Assembly (NCBI GenBank): GCA_947175335.1
Contig: CAMWMF010000014.1
Location: 1-48,717, forward strand
DNA from: an uncultured Clostridia bacterium
GTDB lineage: Bacteria > Bacillota > Clostridia > Christensenellales > Pumilibacteraceae
Direction of reading: 5' to 3'
DNA: 48,717 bases
Shown: piece by piece, positions 1-9,014 of the stretch
Layout: every line of letters starts with the position of its first letter
How positions within the stretch are numbered: position 1 is the stretch's first letter
Program-made: the position numbers and the translations under genes
The notes under the pieces: generated by a model
The model's input: only the letters and a program-made list of their open reading frames with translations
Told to the model about the DNA's origin: nothing
Databases searched by the model: none

Positions 1-629
1 GCCTTGGCCTTTGCCACAGCTTTTTGCTTGGCTTTTTCGGCGGCGACTTGCTGTTTGCCTTTTTGTTCTTTGAGCCTGAGAATTTCATCCTGAAGCTCGG
101 ATATCTCGTTGTGGTACTGGTTGTTTTGGTCGGTGAGCATGGAGTTTTGCAACGTCAAATCGGCAACGGTCTTGGACATTTCCGTCGTATTGGTGTTGGC
201 GGAAATGGCGTGCGTGGTTGCGTTGGCCTGTTCAAGCGCTCTGCCGAGCTCTTTGATTTGAGCGTCCTTTTCGTCCAGCTTCTTTTTGAGGCGTTCGTAC
301 TGCTCGTCGGTTACGCCGGACTTGGGCATCTTTTCCTTGTATTCGAGGTCGATTTCCTTGCGGATGATCGGCTCGATTTCGTTGCGGATGCGGTTGCGCG
401 TTTCGGCGTTGTCCTCAATGATTTGCGCGTTCTCTTTGATTTGGCGTTTTTTGTTGTTGTTTTTAACAGCCAAAACCGCTATTGTAATCATAAGTGCGAT
501 TACAATCACAATCATGATTGTCGCAAAAAGTACGGCGCCTGTGAAAATTCCCGCCAGTTTATTGTAAAAGTTAGCGTTGTCCGGATCGAGACTGAAAACC
601 TTTACAAAAAAGTCAAATAATGCTTGCAT
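1..629 (-). CDS. membrane-anchored coiled-coil protein (3' end outside window)
   Basis: A minus-strand reading frame stays open from the ATG at 629 to the window edge, about 209 residues. The N-terminus is followed by one strong membrane segment at about residues 28-55 (rich in I, V, L, A, M). Next comes a charged, heptad-like region of about 130 residues, and then a Lys/Ala/Gln-rich stretch running off the contig. A tandem ATG occurs at 632/629, and 629 has the better distance from AGGAGG (complement of 634-639). A perfect promoter lies upstream at 660-688. No enzymatic motif is visible. A scaffold or cell-envelope role is only a guess from the topology. The opposite-strand frame over the same bases is a shadow. 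Confidence 0.7.
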   Translation of the reverse strand, partial: MQALFDFFVKVFSLDPDNANFYNKLAGIFTGAVLFATIMIVIVIALMITIAVLAVKNNNKKRQIKENAQIIEDNAETRNRIRNEIEPIIRKEIDLEYKEKMPKSGVTDEQYERLKKKLDEKDAQIKELGRALEQANATTHAISANTNTTEMSKTVADLTLQNSMLTDQNNQYHNEISELQDEILRLKEQKGKQQVAAEKAKQKAVAKAK

Positions 630-659
630 CATTCCTCCTAATATGGATAAGTTTTTCAT

Positions 660-688
660 ATTATATCACCGTTTATTTTTGTTGTCAA
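660..688 (-). promoter_or_regulatory. sigma-A promoter for the coiled-coil gene
   Basis: On the minus strand, TTGACA (683-688) and TATAAT (660-665) are separated by exactly 17 nt. Transcription would start near 653, about 14 nt before the AGGAGG ribosome binding site. Confidence 0.8.
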
Positions 689-750
689 TACCTACAACAT
701 AGATTATTTTACAAAATTCTACACTTAATTTCCGACTTATACGCGCGTGC

Positions 751-779
751 TTGACAAAAACTTCATGGTAGTATATATT
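751..779 (+). promoter_or_regulatory. sigma-A promoter for metK and the downstream gene run
   Basis: TTGACA (751-756), a 17-nt spacer and TATATT (774-779). The roughly 35-nt leader before metK is too short for a SAM riboswitch, and none is seen in 690-818. Confidence 0.8.
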
Positions 780-818
780 TATGATTGTTAATATCGAAAG
801 ATTTATGCGGAGGATAAC

Positions 819-1985
819 ATGCAAAGAATTATATCGTCGGAAAGCGTGACCGAAGGACATCCCGATAAGGTTTGTGATTATATTGCCGACAGCATACTCG
901 ACGCGGCGCTCGAAAAGGACGAAAACAGCCGTATAGCGTGCGAGGTGTGCTGCGCTACAGGGCTTGCCGTAGTGCTCGGCGAGTTCGATACCGCCACCGA
1001 CTTTATAGACGTGCAAAAGATAGCGCGCTCCACCATTAAAGAGGTGGGTTATACCGACCCCGCGCTCGGCTTCGATTACCGCACTTGCGCGGTGCTTAAC
1101 TGCATTAACGGCCAGTCGCCCGACATTGCGTGCGGCGTTATCAGCTCGCTGGAAAACCGTACCGGCGTATCGTCCGACAAGTACGACAAGGTGGGCGCGG
1201 GCGATCAGGGCATGATGTTCGGCTACGCGACTAACGAAACCGACGAGCTTATGCCTATGCCCATTACGCTTGCGCATGCGCTTACTTATCAGCTTGCCGC
1301 CGTGCGAAAGGCTGGTGAGCTTGACTTTTTGCGCCCCGACGGCAAGGCTATGGTAGCGCTTAAATACGAGGACGGCGTGCCCGTCGGCGTAAAGACTGTC
1401 GTCGTATCCGCTCAGCATGACGAGAACGTATCCGAGGCCGATATTCGCAACGGAATTATAGAATGCGTTATTAAACGCGTTATACCCGAAAAGCTTATGA
1501 AAGGCGCCGAAATACTTGTCAACCCCACAGGTCGCTTTGTCGTAGGCGGGCCTGCGGGCGATACGGGCGTTACCGGCAGAAAGATCATAGTCGATACCTA
1601 CGGCGGTGCGATAGCGCACGGCGGCGGCGCGTTCTCCGGTAAGGACGCATCCAAGGTAGACCGTTCGGCGTCCTATTACGCGCGGTACGTGTGCAAAAAC
1701 ATAGTAGCGGCGGGATTGTGCGACAAGCTGCTTTTGCAGGTCGGCTACGCCATAGGCAAGGCGCGACCTGTGTCGCTGTTTGTCGACTCGTACGGCACGG
1801 GCGACGACAAAAAAATACTCGAAGTTATTAACCGCGTGTTCGATTTCCGTCCTGCGGCTATCTCGGACAAGCTCGGGCTTAAAAAGCCCATTTACAGGCT
1901 GACCACAAACTACGGTCACTTCGGCAAGAAAAATCTGCCGTGGGAACAGCTTGACAGTGTAGAAAAAATCAAGGCGGCACTTTGA
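819..1985 (+). CDS. metK: S-adenosylmethionine synthetase
   Basis: 388 residues, the normal family length. It makes S-adenosylmethionine from methionine and ATP, releasing phosphate and pyrophosphate, in the cytosol. Visible signatures are the N-terminal [14 protein letters not shown] motif with the catalytic His, the [12 protein letters not shown] hexapeptide-type motif near residue 126, and the glycine-rich [16 protein letters not shown] loop. The ATG at 819 follows a good GGAGG site. recD2 begins just after the stop, so the two genes are probably translationally coupled. Regulation appears to come from the promoter at 751-779 with no riboswitch, unlike many Firmicutes metK genes. Confidence 0.97.
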   Translation: MQRIISSESVTEGHPDKVCDYIADSILDAALEKDENSRIACEVCCATGLAVVLGEFDTATDFIDVQKIARSTIKEVGYTDPALGFDYRTCAVLNCINGQSPDIACGVISSLENRTGVSSDKYDKVGAGDQGMMFGYATNETDELMPMPITLAHALTYQLAAVRKAGELDFLRPDGKAMVALKYEDGVPVGVKTVVVSAQHDENVSEADIRNGIIECVIKRVIPEKLMKGAEILVNPTGRFVVGGPAGDTGVTGRKIIVDTYGGAIAHGGGAFSGKDASKVDRSASYYARYVCKNIVAAGLCDKLLLQVGYAIGKARPVSLFVDSYGTGDDKKILEVINRVFDFRPAAISDKLGLKKPIYRLTTNYGHFGKKNLPWEQLDSVEKIKAAL

Positions 1986-1986
1986 T

Positions 1987-4155
1987 TTGGAAAAATTAAC
2001 CGGCTCGGTAGAGGAAATAATATTTCGCAACGACGAAAACGGCTGGACGGTGCTGTCGCTTGACAGTAACGGCGAGCCCGTTACCGTTGCGGGTACGCTT
2101 CCGCCCGTCACACCCGGGGATTGCGTGGAATTGGAGGGAGAGTTTGTGCTTCATCCCAAATTCGGTATGCAGTTCAAGGCGATCGGGGCGCGGCTAAGTA
2201 TGCCGCATACCGTGTACGGAATAATCAAGTTTTTGGGCTCGGGGCTTATCGAGGGCGTGGGCGAAAAGACCGCCGCGCGCATTGCCGAAAAGTTCGGCTC
2301 CAAAACGATAGACGTTATGGAAAACGCGCCCGAGCGGCTTGCCGAGGTCAAAGGTATTTCGGCGGCAAAGGCGAAAAAAATAGCCGAGTCGTTCGGCGAG
2401 CTTCGCGCCGAGCGCGACGCAATTATGTTTTTGGCGGGGTACGGCATATCGGTCAACCTTGCTATGAAGCTGTATTCTGTTTACGGTGCGGCTACCGTTG
2501 CCACAGTCAAAACCAATCCGTATATACTTATAGAGGACGTCGGCGGCGTGGGATTTTTGACCGCCGATAAGATAGCGCAGTCTATGGGCGTGGATATGCT
2601 GGGCGAGTTCCGCATGCGTGCGGGGCTCGTTTACGCGCTTAAAACGGCGTGCGAAAAAGAGGGCAACACGTACCTGCCTCGCGACAAGTGCTTTGCCGCA
2701 GCAAAGGCCGTGCTCGGCGAATACGACGAGGGTATGCTTAACAAGGCGTACGACGAGCTGCTTATCGAGCGCAAGACGGTAGAACCGTTTGACGGCGCCG
2801 TCATGCAGGACTATTACTACCGCACCGAAAAGTCGGTTGCCGTCAAGCTTGTCAGGCGTGTGGACGGCGAGGGCGGAGTTGCCGCCGACATTTCGGATAT
2901 TATAGACAGGTTTCAAAAGATAAACGGAATCGTGCTGCACGACACGCAGCGCGAGGCGGTGGAGAAGGCTGTGTTTTACGGCGCGTCGGTAATTACCGGC
3001 GGCCCCGGCACGGGTAAGACCACCATTATAAACTGCATACTTTTCGTGCTGGACACAATGTCGCTTAACGCAACGCTGCTTGCGCCGACGGGCAGGGCGG
3101 CAAAGCGCATAACCGAGGGGTGCGGCAGGGATGCGTCCACAATTCACCGCGCCATACTGTCGCTCGAAGACGGCGCCAAGTTCACCACATCCGCAGTGAT
3201 AGTGGACGAGTTTTCGATGGTGGACATATTTTTGTTCAAAATGCTGCTCGACAAAATTGCGGACGGCACAAAGCTGATAATAGTGGGCGATTCCGACCAG
3301 CTTCCGTCGGTAGGCGCGGGCAACGTTTTGCGCGACCTGATAGGCAGCGGGCTTGTGCCTGTGACGCGGCTCAGCTTTATTTACCGCCAGTCGCAAACAA
3401 GCCTTATCGCGCTCAACGCGCATGAGATAAACGCCGGGCATATGCCCGACCTTACGGCAAAAAAGGGTGATTTCTTTTTCTTCCGTATGCGAAGCCCCAT
3501 CGAGACGGCGGACATGACCGTCGAGCTTGCCACTACGCGTATTACCGATTTTTGCGGCATAGAGCCGTCCAAAATACAAGTTATAGCGGCGCTTAAAAAC
3601 GGAGTGTGCGGCGTGCATAACCTTAATGCGCGGCTGCAAAAATCGCTCAACGGCGGCGCGAAACGGCACGTCGAGGTGGGCGACATATCATTTGCCGAGG
3701 GCGACCGCGTTATGCATACCGTAAACAATTACGAGCTGGAATGGACGCGGGGTGCTGCGGTGGGCACGGGAGTGTTCAACGGCGATATAGGCATAGTGTC
3801 GCACATATTCGAAACGGGCGAGATAGAAGTCGAGTTCGAGGATGGGCGGCGTGTGCTGTACGCGGGCGAGATCAAGCGCCAGCTCATTCTGTCCTACGCC
3901 GTTACCGTGCACAAGAGCCAAGGCTGCGAGTTTGACGCAGTGGTAATGCCCGTCGTGGGCGGTTCGCCCGTAATTATGACGCGCAACCTTTTGTACACCG
4001 CGATAACCCGCGCCAAAAAAATGGCGGTGCTGGTGGGCGACGAGTACAACATTAAACGCATGGTGGAAAACAACTACGTTGCCGAACGGTTTTCGGCGCT
4101 GAGTATTTTTATAAACGACGCCAAGAGCGGCATGCTCAAATTATACGGAGAATAG
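1987..4155 (+). CDS. recD2: RecD2-family ATP-dependent DNA helicase
   Basis: 722 residues, close to the usual 720-800. RecD2 is a 5'-3' superfamily 1B helicase found without RecBC and linked to DNA repair and replication-fork maintenance. The order is an N-terminal OB-like region, helix-hairpin-helix repeats (about 75-200), Walker A GGPGTGKTT starting at residue 338, Walker B VDEFSMVD, the GDSDQLPSVGAG motif, and C-terminal SYAVTVHKSQGCEFD and LLYTAITRAKK motifs. The start is TTG at 1987, two bases after the metK stop codon. Encoded in the same run as metK, with no functional link obvious. Confidence 0.95.
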   Translation: MEKLTGSVEEIIFRNDENGWTVLSLDSNGEPVTVAGTLPPVTPGDCVELEGEFVLHPKFGMQFKAIGARLSMPHTVYGIIKFLGSGLIEGVGEKTAARIAEKFGSKTIDVMENAPERLAEVKGISAAKAKKIAESFGELRAERDAIMFLAGYGISVNLAMKLYSVYGAATVATVKTNPYILIEDVGGVGFLTADKIAQSMGVDMLGEFRMRAGLVYALKTACEKEGNTYLPRDKCFAAAKAVLGEYDEGMLNKAYDELLIERKTVEPFDGAVMQDYYYRTEKSVAVKLVRRVDGEGGVAADISDIIDRFQKINGIVLHDTQREAVEKAVFYGASVITGGPGTGKTTIINCILFVLDTMSLNATLLAPTGRAAKRITEGCGRDASTIHRAILSLEDGAKFTTSAVIVDEFSMVDIFLFKMLLDKIADGTKLIIVGDSDQLPSVGAGNVLRDLIGSGLVPVTRLSFIYRQSQTSLIALNAHEINAGHMPDLTAKKGDFFFFRMRSPIETADMTVELATTRITDFCGIEPSKIQVIAALKNGVCGVHNLNARLQKSLNGGAKRHVEVGDISFAEGDRVMHTVNNYELEWTRGAAVGTGVFNGDIGIVSHIFETGEIEVEFEDGRRVLYAGEIKRQLILSYAVTVHKSQGCEFDAVVMPVVGGSPVIMTRNLLYTAITRAKKMAVLVGDEYNIKRMVENNYVAERFSALSIFINDAKSGMLKLYGE

Positions 4156-4160
4156 GTATA

Positions 4161-5093
4161 ATGACAAACAACAGCTACGACAAAGTTAAACTTATAATAC
4201 TGCGCGCCGCGCTTGTTCTTATGGGCGCGGGGCTGGGCTTTCTTGCGCTGTGGCAGTATTTTTTGTTCTACCCGAACGTTGTTAAACGGGAGTACCAAAT
4301 AGTTATTACCGTTGTATCTACCGCGCTTGTCGCGCTTATGTTCGGGCTGTCGGCTAAGGCTGTTTACAGACTTATTTCCTCTGTCGCTACCGCGTTCGGC
4401 GAACTTAAAGACAGGGTGGGCGCACGTGGCATTATTGCTGTTGCGCTCGGGCTTTTGGTCGCGGTCGGAATAGTCGTCGGCTTTGACTTTTTAATAAAAC
4501 TCGCTGTAAATATTTGGGCGGTGCGCTTGCTCGCCGATATTCTTGCGTTTATTCTTTTTGCCGCCGCGCTTTGCGTGGGCTTTACCAAATGGATGACTTC
4601 GCCCAAAGGCGAAAAACCGCCAAAGGCGGACGCGCCCGCAGTGGGCTATCTTTTGGCTGCGGAATGCTTTTCCGACGAGCGCGTGCTTACCGCCGTCCAT
4701 ACGCTTATAAACGTCAAGGTTATCGACGGCGCGTACAAGGCGCTTTGCCTGTACGGCGGGGAGAGCGGCGCAAACGGCGCGCGCGTTATGGACAAGCTTA
4801 TAAAAGTCGGCGCGATTTCCGTTATTAATACCAACAAACAATTCGACGACGGCAAGGCGTACGAGCAGCTGGAAAAGCAGGTTGCCGCATCCAAAAGATT
4901 GAAGCGCATTTCGCTTGACGGCGATGAAAAGGAGCTTGCGCTCGGTTTGTTTTCGCAGCCGTCGCCCGATATAGTGGACGCCTTTACCGCGCTGCGCGAC
5001 GATAAGACTGCGGAGCGTGACGACGCTACTCAAACTTTGTCCGTCGGCAGTGCTTCCGACGACGTAAACGGTCAAATTATAATTGACAAATAA
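4161..5093 (+). CDS. four-TM membrane protein with soluble C-terminal domain
   Basis: 310 residues. Four hydrophobic segments lie at about 10-35, 42-70, 90-115 and 122-145, followed by a soluble domain of about 160 residues ending in an acidic tail. This layout (four TM plus cytosolic nuclease-like domain) recalls the YacL/PIN-TRAM membrane proteins of Firmicutes. However, I do not see the acidic PIN active-site pattern, so the family is not assigned. ATG at 4161, six bases after the recD2 stop, with a weak upstream GGAG. The 3' end overlaps a promoter for the next gene. Confidence 0.8.
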   Translation: MTNNSYDKVKLIILRAALVLMGAGLGFLALWQYFLFYPNVVKREYQIVITVVSTALVALMFGLSAKAVYRLISSVATAFGELKDRVGARGIIAVALGLLVAVGIVVGFDFLIKLAVNIWAVRLLADILAFILFAAALCVGFTKWMTSPKGEKPPKADAPAVGYLLAAECFSDERVLTAVHTLINVKVIDGAYKALCLYGGESGANGARVMDKLIKVGAISVINTNKQFDDGKAYEQLEKQVAASKRLKRISLDGDEKELALGLFSQPSPDIVDAFTALRDDKTAERDDATQTLSVGSASDDVNGQIIIDK

Positions 5094-5111
5094 GGTTATT
5101 TGCGTTATAAT
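5083..5111 (+). promoter_or_regulatory. internal sigma-A promoter before the 5164 gene
   Basis: TTGACA (5083-5088), a 17-nt spacer and TATAAT (5106-5111). The -35 box lies in the last codons of the upstream gene, so the downstream genes can be expressed independently of metK-recD2. Confidence 0.75.
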
Positions 5112-5163
5112 TTGAAATGGTGGATTATAATGGTTTTCCACCTAAAAAATTTCGGAGTTTAGC

Positions 5164-6456
5164 TTGGATATAAAGGGCAAGTACGAAAGCAAAGTGCAAA
5201 AGATAGGACTGTCGTGCGACGCGTTTTCGACGGGCTGTGTTATTTTGTGCTTGCTTTTTTTGGCGCCGTACGTATCGAGCAACGGCGGCACGCTTGTTAT
5301 GTGGTTTTTGCCGCTTGCGTGCATAGTGCCTTTTGCCGTAATGCCGCTTGTGTATATGGGTATCCATAAGTACGACACGCTGCTGTTCGGCAGGTATCAT
5401 TTTGTCATGCCGATTTCCGCGTTTATCGCTTCGCCCTTTTTTGTAATGGCGTGGAGCGCTAACGGCGAGGGCGCTTCGCAAAGCTGCTTGGTGTTTTTCG
5501 GATTTCTTGTTTTTGCTATGGCTATTATGGTTTACCGCTACTGCGCATTTTCGGTGCGCGCTCGTTTGGGCGGTGTGAGCATAGTGGACAAGTATCCCGT
5601 GTACGAATTGGTTTGCGCCGTCGGGTGCGCTGCCGCAGCGGTTGCGTTTGCGTTGTTTTTGCGCTACGATCCCGATACGGTGTACGTTAACACCGCGTAC
5701 GTAATGGGCGGCGTTACCGTGCTTTTGGCGCTTGCGCAGTACCTTATTACATTCTACGGTATTCCGCGCCTCGGCGGCAGGAGAGTGGAAAGCGTAAAGA
5801 GCGTGTTCAATTCCATTTTCGGCGGACTGGACGTAAAGATGTATTTGTCTGCGCTGTTTTTCGAAGCCGCTTTTGCGGTTGTAGTCGCACTGCTCGTTTA
5901 TTTCGGGATTGCGCTGGATATCGGGCTGTCTGGCATCATCGCCGTAGCCGCTACCGTTATTGCGGTGTACGGCGTAAGTGCGTTCTTTTGCGCGCGGTAT
6001 ATTACGCGCAGAAGCATAAAGCTGTCAATTATGAATATCGTGTGCGTAATCCTGCCGTGCGGCATACTTACTCTGCTTGCCTCGCTTAATAAACGTGGCG
6101 ACGGCGTGTTGGCCGGGCTCATTATTGCCGCAATTATTTTGAGCGTGGGCGGCGCGGTAGCAGTGCGCCAAACCAAGCTACGGCTGCTCACCGTCAAGCC
6201 GCGCGTAACAAGCGGCTCGGTGTTTATTCTGTTCGATTTGACAATGTGCGCCGCGGCGGCGCTTGCGCTTGTTTCTGCGGCAATCGTGGCAAACGTCTTT
6301 ACTTACACGCTGTCCGTAACTGCGTTTATTTACGGCTTTGCAGTGGCGGTCGTGCTTGCATGCGTGGCTATGATATTGTGCTCGCCGCCCAAGCGTATTG
6401 TCGCTACGCCCGGCGAAAGCAAAGATATGCCGACGGTTGACGATAGCCAAATTTAA
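5164..6456 (+). CDS. polytopic membrane protein of unknown function
   Basis: 430 residues with roughly ten to twelve hydrophobic segments spread along the whole length and short loops between them. The start is TTG at 5164, preceded by CGGAG. No transporter signature or substrate motif is recognisable, and the C-terminus is a short polar tail. It sits between the four-TM protein and fhs and is driven by the promoter at 5083-5111. It could be a permease or a polysaccharide-type membrane protein; the sequence does not decide. Confidence 0.75.
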   Translation: MDIKGKYESKVQKIGLSCDAFSTGCVILCLLFLAPYVSSNGGTLVMWFLPLACIVPFAVMPLVYMGIHKYDTLLFGRYHFVMPISAFIASPFFVMAWSANGEGASQSCLVFFGFLVFAMAIMVYRYCAFSVRARLGGVSIVDKYPVYELVCAVGCAAAAVAFALFLRYDPDTVYVNTAYVMGGVTVLLALAQYLITFYGIPRLGGRRVESVKSVFNSIFGGLDVKMYLSALFFEAAFAVVVALLVYFGIALDIGLSGIIAVAATVIAVYGVSAFFCARYITRRSIKLSIMNIVCVILPCGILTLLASLNKRGDGVLAGLIIAAIILSVGGAVAVRQTKLRLLTVKPRVTSGSVFILFDLTMCAAAALALVSAAIVANVFTYTLSVTAFIYGFAVAVVLACVAMILCSPPKRIVATPGESKDMPTVDDSQI

Positions 6457-6501
6457 TTGCCGTTGCGCAAAGCTCAATTTTTCTCGCCGAAAGGAGATTA
6501 C

Positions 6502-8097
6502 ATGAAAACCGATATTGAAATAGCTTACGCGGCAAAGCCGCAGCCCATAGAGAGTATTGCAAAAAAGCTGGGCATAACGGACGTTTACCGTTACGGCGAT
6601 TATGTTGCAAAGGTTAAGCCCGCTTTTACTCCCAAGGCGAAAATTATTCTCGTTACAGCAATTAATCCCACGCCCGCGGGCGAGGGTAAGTCCACCGTGT
6701 CCATAGGACTTGCCGACGGTATGAACAAGATTGGTAAGCTGACGGCGCTCGCCCTGCGCGAGCCGTCGCTCGGTCCCGTGTTCGGCATGAAAGGCGGCGC
6801 GACGGGCGGCGGCATGGCGCAAATCCTGCCTATGGACGATATTAATTTGCATTTTACGGGCGATCTGCACGCGATAACTTCCGCCAACAATCTGTTGTGC
6901 GCAATGATTGATAACAGTATATACTTCGGCAATCCGCTTAAAATCGCAAAGGTCACCTTTAACCGCTGTATGGACTGTAACGACCGCGCACTGCGCTCGA
7001 TTGTGGTAAACGCAGGATCGGGCGCGCGCGACGACGGATTTAATATAACCGCCGCAAGCGAAATCATGGCAACGCTGTGCCTTGCTTCCGACTTTGACGA
7101 CCTTAAAGTGCGGCTTGGCAGAATAATAGTCGCGTACGATTACGACGGCAAGCCCGTGACGGCGGGCGACCTCGGCGCGAACAACGCTATGGCGGTATTA
7201 TTAAAAGACGCGGCTAAGCCCAACCTTGTGCAAACGTTAGAGGGCACGCCCGCGTTTGTTCACGGCGGACCGTTTGCCAATATCGCGCACGGCTGCAATT
7301 CGGTAATTGCGACCAAGACGGCGGCAAGCTACGCCGACTACGTAGTGACCGAAGCGGGCTTCGGCGCGGATTTGGGCGCCGAAAAGTTCTTTGACATCAA
7401 GTGCCGCACGTCCGGCATTAAGCCGTCGGCCACCGTGCTTGTAGCGACTGTACGTGCGCTCAAATATGGCGGCAACGGCGATTTAGCTGTCGGTATCGGC
7501 AACCTTATCAAGCACATAGAAAACCTTACAAAAGTGTTCGGGCAAAACGTGGTCGTGGCTATCAACCGTTTCACCGACGACACCGACGCCGATATCGCTT
7601 TTGTCAAGTCCCAAGCGGGCAAGGCGGGAGCCGACGCCGTGCTTTGCGAGTGCTGGGCTAAGGGCGGCGAGGGCGCCGTCGAGCTAGCCAAAGCGGTTGT
7701 GAACGCGGCAAACGGCAAGCCTAAGCTGACGCTTTGCTACGACGACAACGACACCGTAATGGAAAAGGTGCAAAAGGTTGCTACCAAGGTGTACGGTGCG
7801 GCAGAAGTCGTGTGGTCGGCTAAGGCTAAAAAGAGCCTCGAAAAAATGTCGGGTCTCGGCGTGGACAAGCTTCCCGTATGCATAGCCAAAACGCAGTACT
7901 CGCTGTCCGACGACCCCAAAAAGCTCGGTCGTCCCGAGGGCTTTACAATAACCGTGCGCGACGTTCAGTACCGAGCGGGCGCGGGCTTTGTGGTTATCAT
8001 AGCGGGCGACATCATGCTTATGCCCGGGCTGCCCAAGGTGCCTAACGCCGTGGGAATGACCATAGACAACGACGGCAAAATCAGTGGACTGTTTTAA
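6502..8097 (+). CDS. fhs: formate--tetrahydrofolate ligase
   Basis: 531 residues from the ATG at 6502, chosen because AAAGGAGA sits just before it; a TTG 15 codons upstream lacks such a site. The usual length is about 555. The enzyme makes 10-formyltetrahydrofolate from formate, ATP and tetrahydrofolate, feeding purine synthesis, Met-tRNA formylation or acetogenic C1 flow. The P-loop TPAGEGKST lies near residue 55. The region EPSLGPVFGMKGGATGGG and the C-terminal DIMLMPGLPK are characteristic. The stop codon is followed within three bases by a dispersed AATTCGGAATT-type repeat. Confidence 0.96.
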   Translation: MKTDIEIAYAAKPQPIESIAKKLGITDVYRYGDYVAKVKPAFTPKAKIILVTAINPTPAGEGKSTVSIGLADGMNKIGKLTALALREPSLGPVFGMKGGATGGGMAQILPMDDINLHFTGDLHAITSANNLLCAMIDNSIYFGNPLKIAKVTFNRCMDCNDRALRSIVVNAGSGARDDGFNITAASEIMATLCLASDFDDLKVRLGRIIVAYDYDGKPVTAGDLGANNAMAVLLKDAAKPNLVQTLEGTPAFVHGGPFANIAHGCNSVIATKTAASYADYVVTEAGFGADLGAEKFFDIKCRTSGIKPSATVLVATVRALKYGGNGDLAVGIGNLIKHIENLTKVFGQNVVVAINRFTDDTDADIAFVKSQAGKAGADAVLCECWAKGGEGAVELAKAVVNAANGKPKLTLCYDDNDTVMEKVQKVATKVYGAAEVVWSAKAKKSLEKMSGLGVDKLPVCIAKTQYSLSDDPKKLGRPEGFTITVRDVQYRAGAGFVVIIAGDIMLMPGLPKVPNAVGMTIDNDGKISGLF

Positions 8098-8099
8098 TC

Positions 8100-8136
8100 A
8101 ATTCGGAATTCGGAATTATGAATTCGGAATTAAGGA
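8100..8136. repeat. dispersed AATTCGGAATT-type repeat, single arm
   Basis: Tandem near-copies of AATTCGGAATT, with one AATTATG variant, fill the gap between fhs and the next gene. Same family as copies near 19.42, 20.16, 24.04, 41.29 and 47.8 kb. Confidence 0.85.
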
Positions 8137-8145
8137 GATAAAATT

Positions 8146-8985
8146 ATGAAAATTCTCGTCACCGGCGGAAGCGGTTATATAGGTAAAGCGTTTATCAAGA
8201 CCTACCGCAAAACGTTCGACATTGTCGCGCCTACGCAAGAGCAAATGGATCTTACTGACGCGCGGTCGATAGAAAAGATGTTTGCAGCGCACAAGTTTGA
8301 CGCGGTGCTTCATCTTGCGGGATTGCCCAGCAGCGGAAAGCAAACGACGCTCGAAGCCGATAACCTGATAATGTTCAAAAATATTCAGTATATGGCGATA
8401 GCGCACGGCGTTAAAAAGCTCATCACCGTAGGCGAGGGCGTGGAATTCGATATGTCCCGCCCCATAGTGGACTACACCGAAGATATGTTCGGCAAGTACA
8501 TTCCCACCGACGGCTACGGACTGGGCAGGTACCTCATAAACCTGTTGGCGAGCAAGGACAAAATCACTACCGTGCTGCGCATATTCCACGTGTTCGGCGA
8601 GGGTGGCGGTATGCAGTACCCCATAAACAAAATCGTAGCGGCAGGCAGTCGCGGCAAAAAGCAAATTGTTATCGACCGTGACAAGACAGTTAGCGCTATA
8701 TCCATAGAGGACGCCGTCAAGGCGATTGCGGCGTTTATCCTGCGCGATTACGAAAAGGGCGATTACAACCTTGTAGCAGGCGACAAAACCAGCTATTTGG
8801 AAATCGCCAAGGCGGTTAAGCGCATGGTACGCAAGGACGGCGGCGATATAGAAATTGTAGTCAAAAATCCCACGCCCGACCTTGAATACACCGCAAGCAA
8901 CGCCAAGCTTTTGTCCGCTATACCTATGCGTATAAACTCGGTGCAGAGCGGCATCAAAAAGCTGTATGAACAGCTTAAAAAATAG
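8146..8985 (+). CDS. NAD-dependent epimerase/dehydratase-like protein (extended SDR)
   Basis: 279 residues. The N-terminal Rossmann motif TGGSGYIG (about residues 6-13) and LHLAG at about 61-65 place it in the extended short-chain dehydrogenase family acting on nucleotide sugars or similar substrates. The usual catalytic YxxxK appears here as Tyr124-Gly-Leu-Gly-Arg128, with Arg at the Lys position. Both the assignment of this motif and the activity are therefore uncertain. AAGGAG precedes the ATG at 8146. It lies between fhs and alaS with no clear pathway link. Confidence 0.8.
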   Translation: MKILVTGGSGYIGKAFIKTYRKTFDIVAPTQEQMDLTDARSIEKMFAAHKFDAVLHLAGLPSSGKQTTLEADNLIMFKNIQYMAIAHGVKKLITVGEGVEFDMSRPIVDYTEDMFGKYIPTDGYGLGRYLINLLASKDKITTVLRIFHVFGEGGGMQYPINKIVAAGSRGKKQIVIDRDKTVSAISIEDAVKAIAAFILRDYEKGDYNLVAGDKTSYLEIAKAVKRMVRKDGGDIEIVVKNPTPDLEYTASNAKLLSAIPMRINSVQSGIKKLYEQLKK

Positions 8986-9014
8986 AAATATTTAACCACA
9001 CAACGGAGATATAT

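Noticed and set aside
24-620. 198-residue plus-strand ORF at the window start
   Set aside because: Shadow of the minus-strand coiled-coil gene, which has the promoter, ribosome binding site, TM segment and sensible composition in that frame.
690-818. SAM riboswitch before metK
   Set aside because: The transcribed leader is only about 35 nt and shows no S-box features.
666-2111. 481-residue minus-strand ORF opposite metK
   Set aside because: Antisense of metK with no binding site; metK is unmistakable.
2194-3669. 491-residue minus-strand ORF opposite recD2
   Set aside because: Long only because of GC-biased third positions in recD2; composition (His/Arg/Tyr-rich) is typical of a shadow frame.
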